Assembly: GCF_900104115.1 (NCBI RefSeq)
Contig: NZ_FNJM01000001.1
Span: 265,364 to 329,363, forward strand
Reading direction: 5' to 3'
Source: Clostridium gasigenes
GTDB taxonomy: Bacteria; Bacillota; Clostridia; Clostridiales; Clostridiaceae
Length of the DNA: 64,000 bases
This document shows positions 63,435 through 64,000 of the stretch, piece after piece (within the stretch, counting starts at the first letter, position 1; each line of letters begins with the position of its first letter). The notes under the pieces were generated by a model. It searched no databases and had not been told where the DNA came from. It saw nothing but the letters and a program-made list of their open reading frames with translations. The translations under genes and the position numbers were made by a program.

Positions 63435-63740
63435 ATGAGTAGATGGGGAAAATCTATTAAGTCAATGAAAATAGTTTTGATATTAGTTATTATGATTGTA
63501 ATTGGAAATGATTTATTTCTTATAGTGAAAATAAACTTAACAGAAAGTAAAGTTGCTAAGTCTTATTTTTCAAATAATTACTTTATAGAAGCAAGCAATG
63601 AAGAAATGAAAATAGAAAATTTTAAAGAATATATGCTAATGGAAGGCTGGAGCTTTTCAGAAAATTATTATGGAACAATAATTTTTAGAAAAGGAAATTT
63701 ACAAAAAGAGATACCAGTATATAGACTAATAAAAATTTAG
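63435..63740 (+). CDS. Hypothetical membrane-anchored protein
   Basis: This 101-residue protein has one hydrophobic segment (about 10-31, SMKIVLILVIMIVIGNDLFLIV) with a Lys-rich N-terminus, so its C-terminal 70 residues are probably outside the membrane. The ribosome site is weak (GGGAAGAG about 12 bases upstream). No family is recognised. Confidence 0.6.
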   Translation: MSRWGKSIKSMKIVLILVIMIVIGNDLFLIVKINLTESKVAKSYFSNNYFIEASNEEMKIENFKEYMLMEGWSFSENYYGTIIFRKGNLQKEIPVYRLIKI

Positions 63741-63939
63741 GTATCTTAAAGAAAATAATAATACAAGGTGTGATATATATTTTGTGGCTTCTATGAATGA
63801 AGTATAATACAAAATAGATTAGCATAGTGGATTGTTATTTTTTTTTATCGAAAATTGAAGGAAAAAATATAAAAATTTGTAGCAAAAATATATTTTAATA
63901 TATAGAATAATAAAGTATAATTCTATATATTAAAGAAAT

Positions 63940-63985
63940 AAAACCTCTAAGGCTAGACATAACTAGGTTTTGGAGGTTTTGTTAT
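63940..63985 (+). terminator. Possible terminator near window end
   Basis: AAAACCTC (63940-63947) pairs with GAGGTTTT (63973-63980), with a long loop. It is followed by GTTATT. No further gene is visible to the window end. Confidence 0.4.
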
Positions 63986-64000
63986 TTGCTTAAATAGCAA

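Overview
The window is AT-rich DNA with dense genes, strong GGAGG-type ribosome binding sites, many TTG/GTG starts and U-tailed hairpin terminators. Gene content (agrBD-type peptide signalling, a flavodiiron protein, ytaF and SPOCS-like spore-surface genes, HelD, several clostridial families) points to a spore-forming, anaerobic Clostridium sensu stricto (Clostridiaceae). Species cannot be assigned from the sequence alone. No rRNA, tRNA, CRISPR array, integrase or complete insertion sequence was seen.

Layout. 1-2.7 kb: a manganese exporter gene (mntP) behind a yybP-ykoY-type Mn riboswitch, then a prolyl-iminopeptidase-like hydrolase and a gene remnant. 2.8-9 kb: an ABC exporter operon (ATPase, two ABC-2 permeases) joined to a very large LuxR/MalT-type regulator and a methyltransferase. 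9.2-12.4 kb: a coiled-coil protein, a broken butanol-dehydrogenase-type gene, and a divergent pair of a DsbA/FrnE-like protein and an unusual ArsR-NifX fusion with an internal start. 12.7-21.5 kb: a GGDEF-EAL protein, a TPR-like histidine kinase, a dNTPase and a TetM-like GTPase. 21.8-27.3 kb: membrane and lipid genes, including a MenA-like prenyltransferase and a frameshifted YczE/YitT gene.

27.4-33.1 kb is a signalling block: DUF5317 protein, small multispanning membrane protein, AgrB, AgrD (44 aa), a GGDEF/HD-GYP protein and a DegS/DegU-like two-component pair. The usual AgrC/AgrA pair is absent. 33.4-42.6 kb holds an esterase plus acyltransferase pair, an ECF S-component, an ACT/UPF0210 operon behind a structured leader, a BusR-like regulator, HelD and a flavodiiron protein.

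42.8-47.8 kb is the most unusual region. Three tandem, nearly identical genes for SPOCS-like (DUF3794-like) proteins are followed on the same strand by a protein with fifteen 14-residue repeats whose C-terminus looks like the same domain. This is probably a spore-surface or appendage locus. 47.9-63.7 kb contains housekeeping and accessory genes: a cation antiporter, GltD-like oxidoreductase, NUDIX enzyme, L,D-transpeptidase, YyaL, a BMP-family binding protein lacking its lipobox cysteine, a solitary N6-adenine methylase and ytaF.

A family of roughly 60-bp palindromic intergenic elements (outer AGGCAT/ATGCCT ends, inner AATAACAAG/CTTGTTATT arms) occurs at least eight times, with further degraded copies. 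Several lie just after stop codons, where they could act as terminators, and they were duplicated together with the spore-surface genes.
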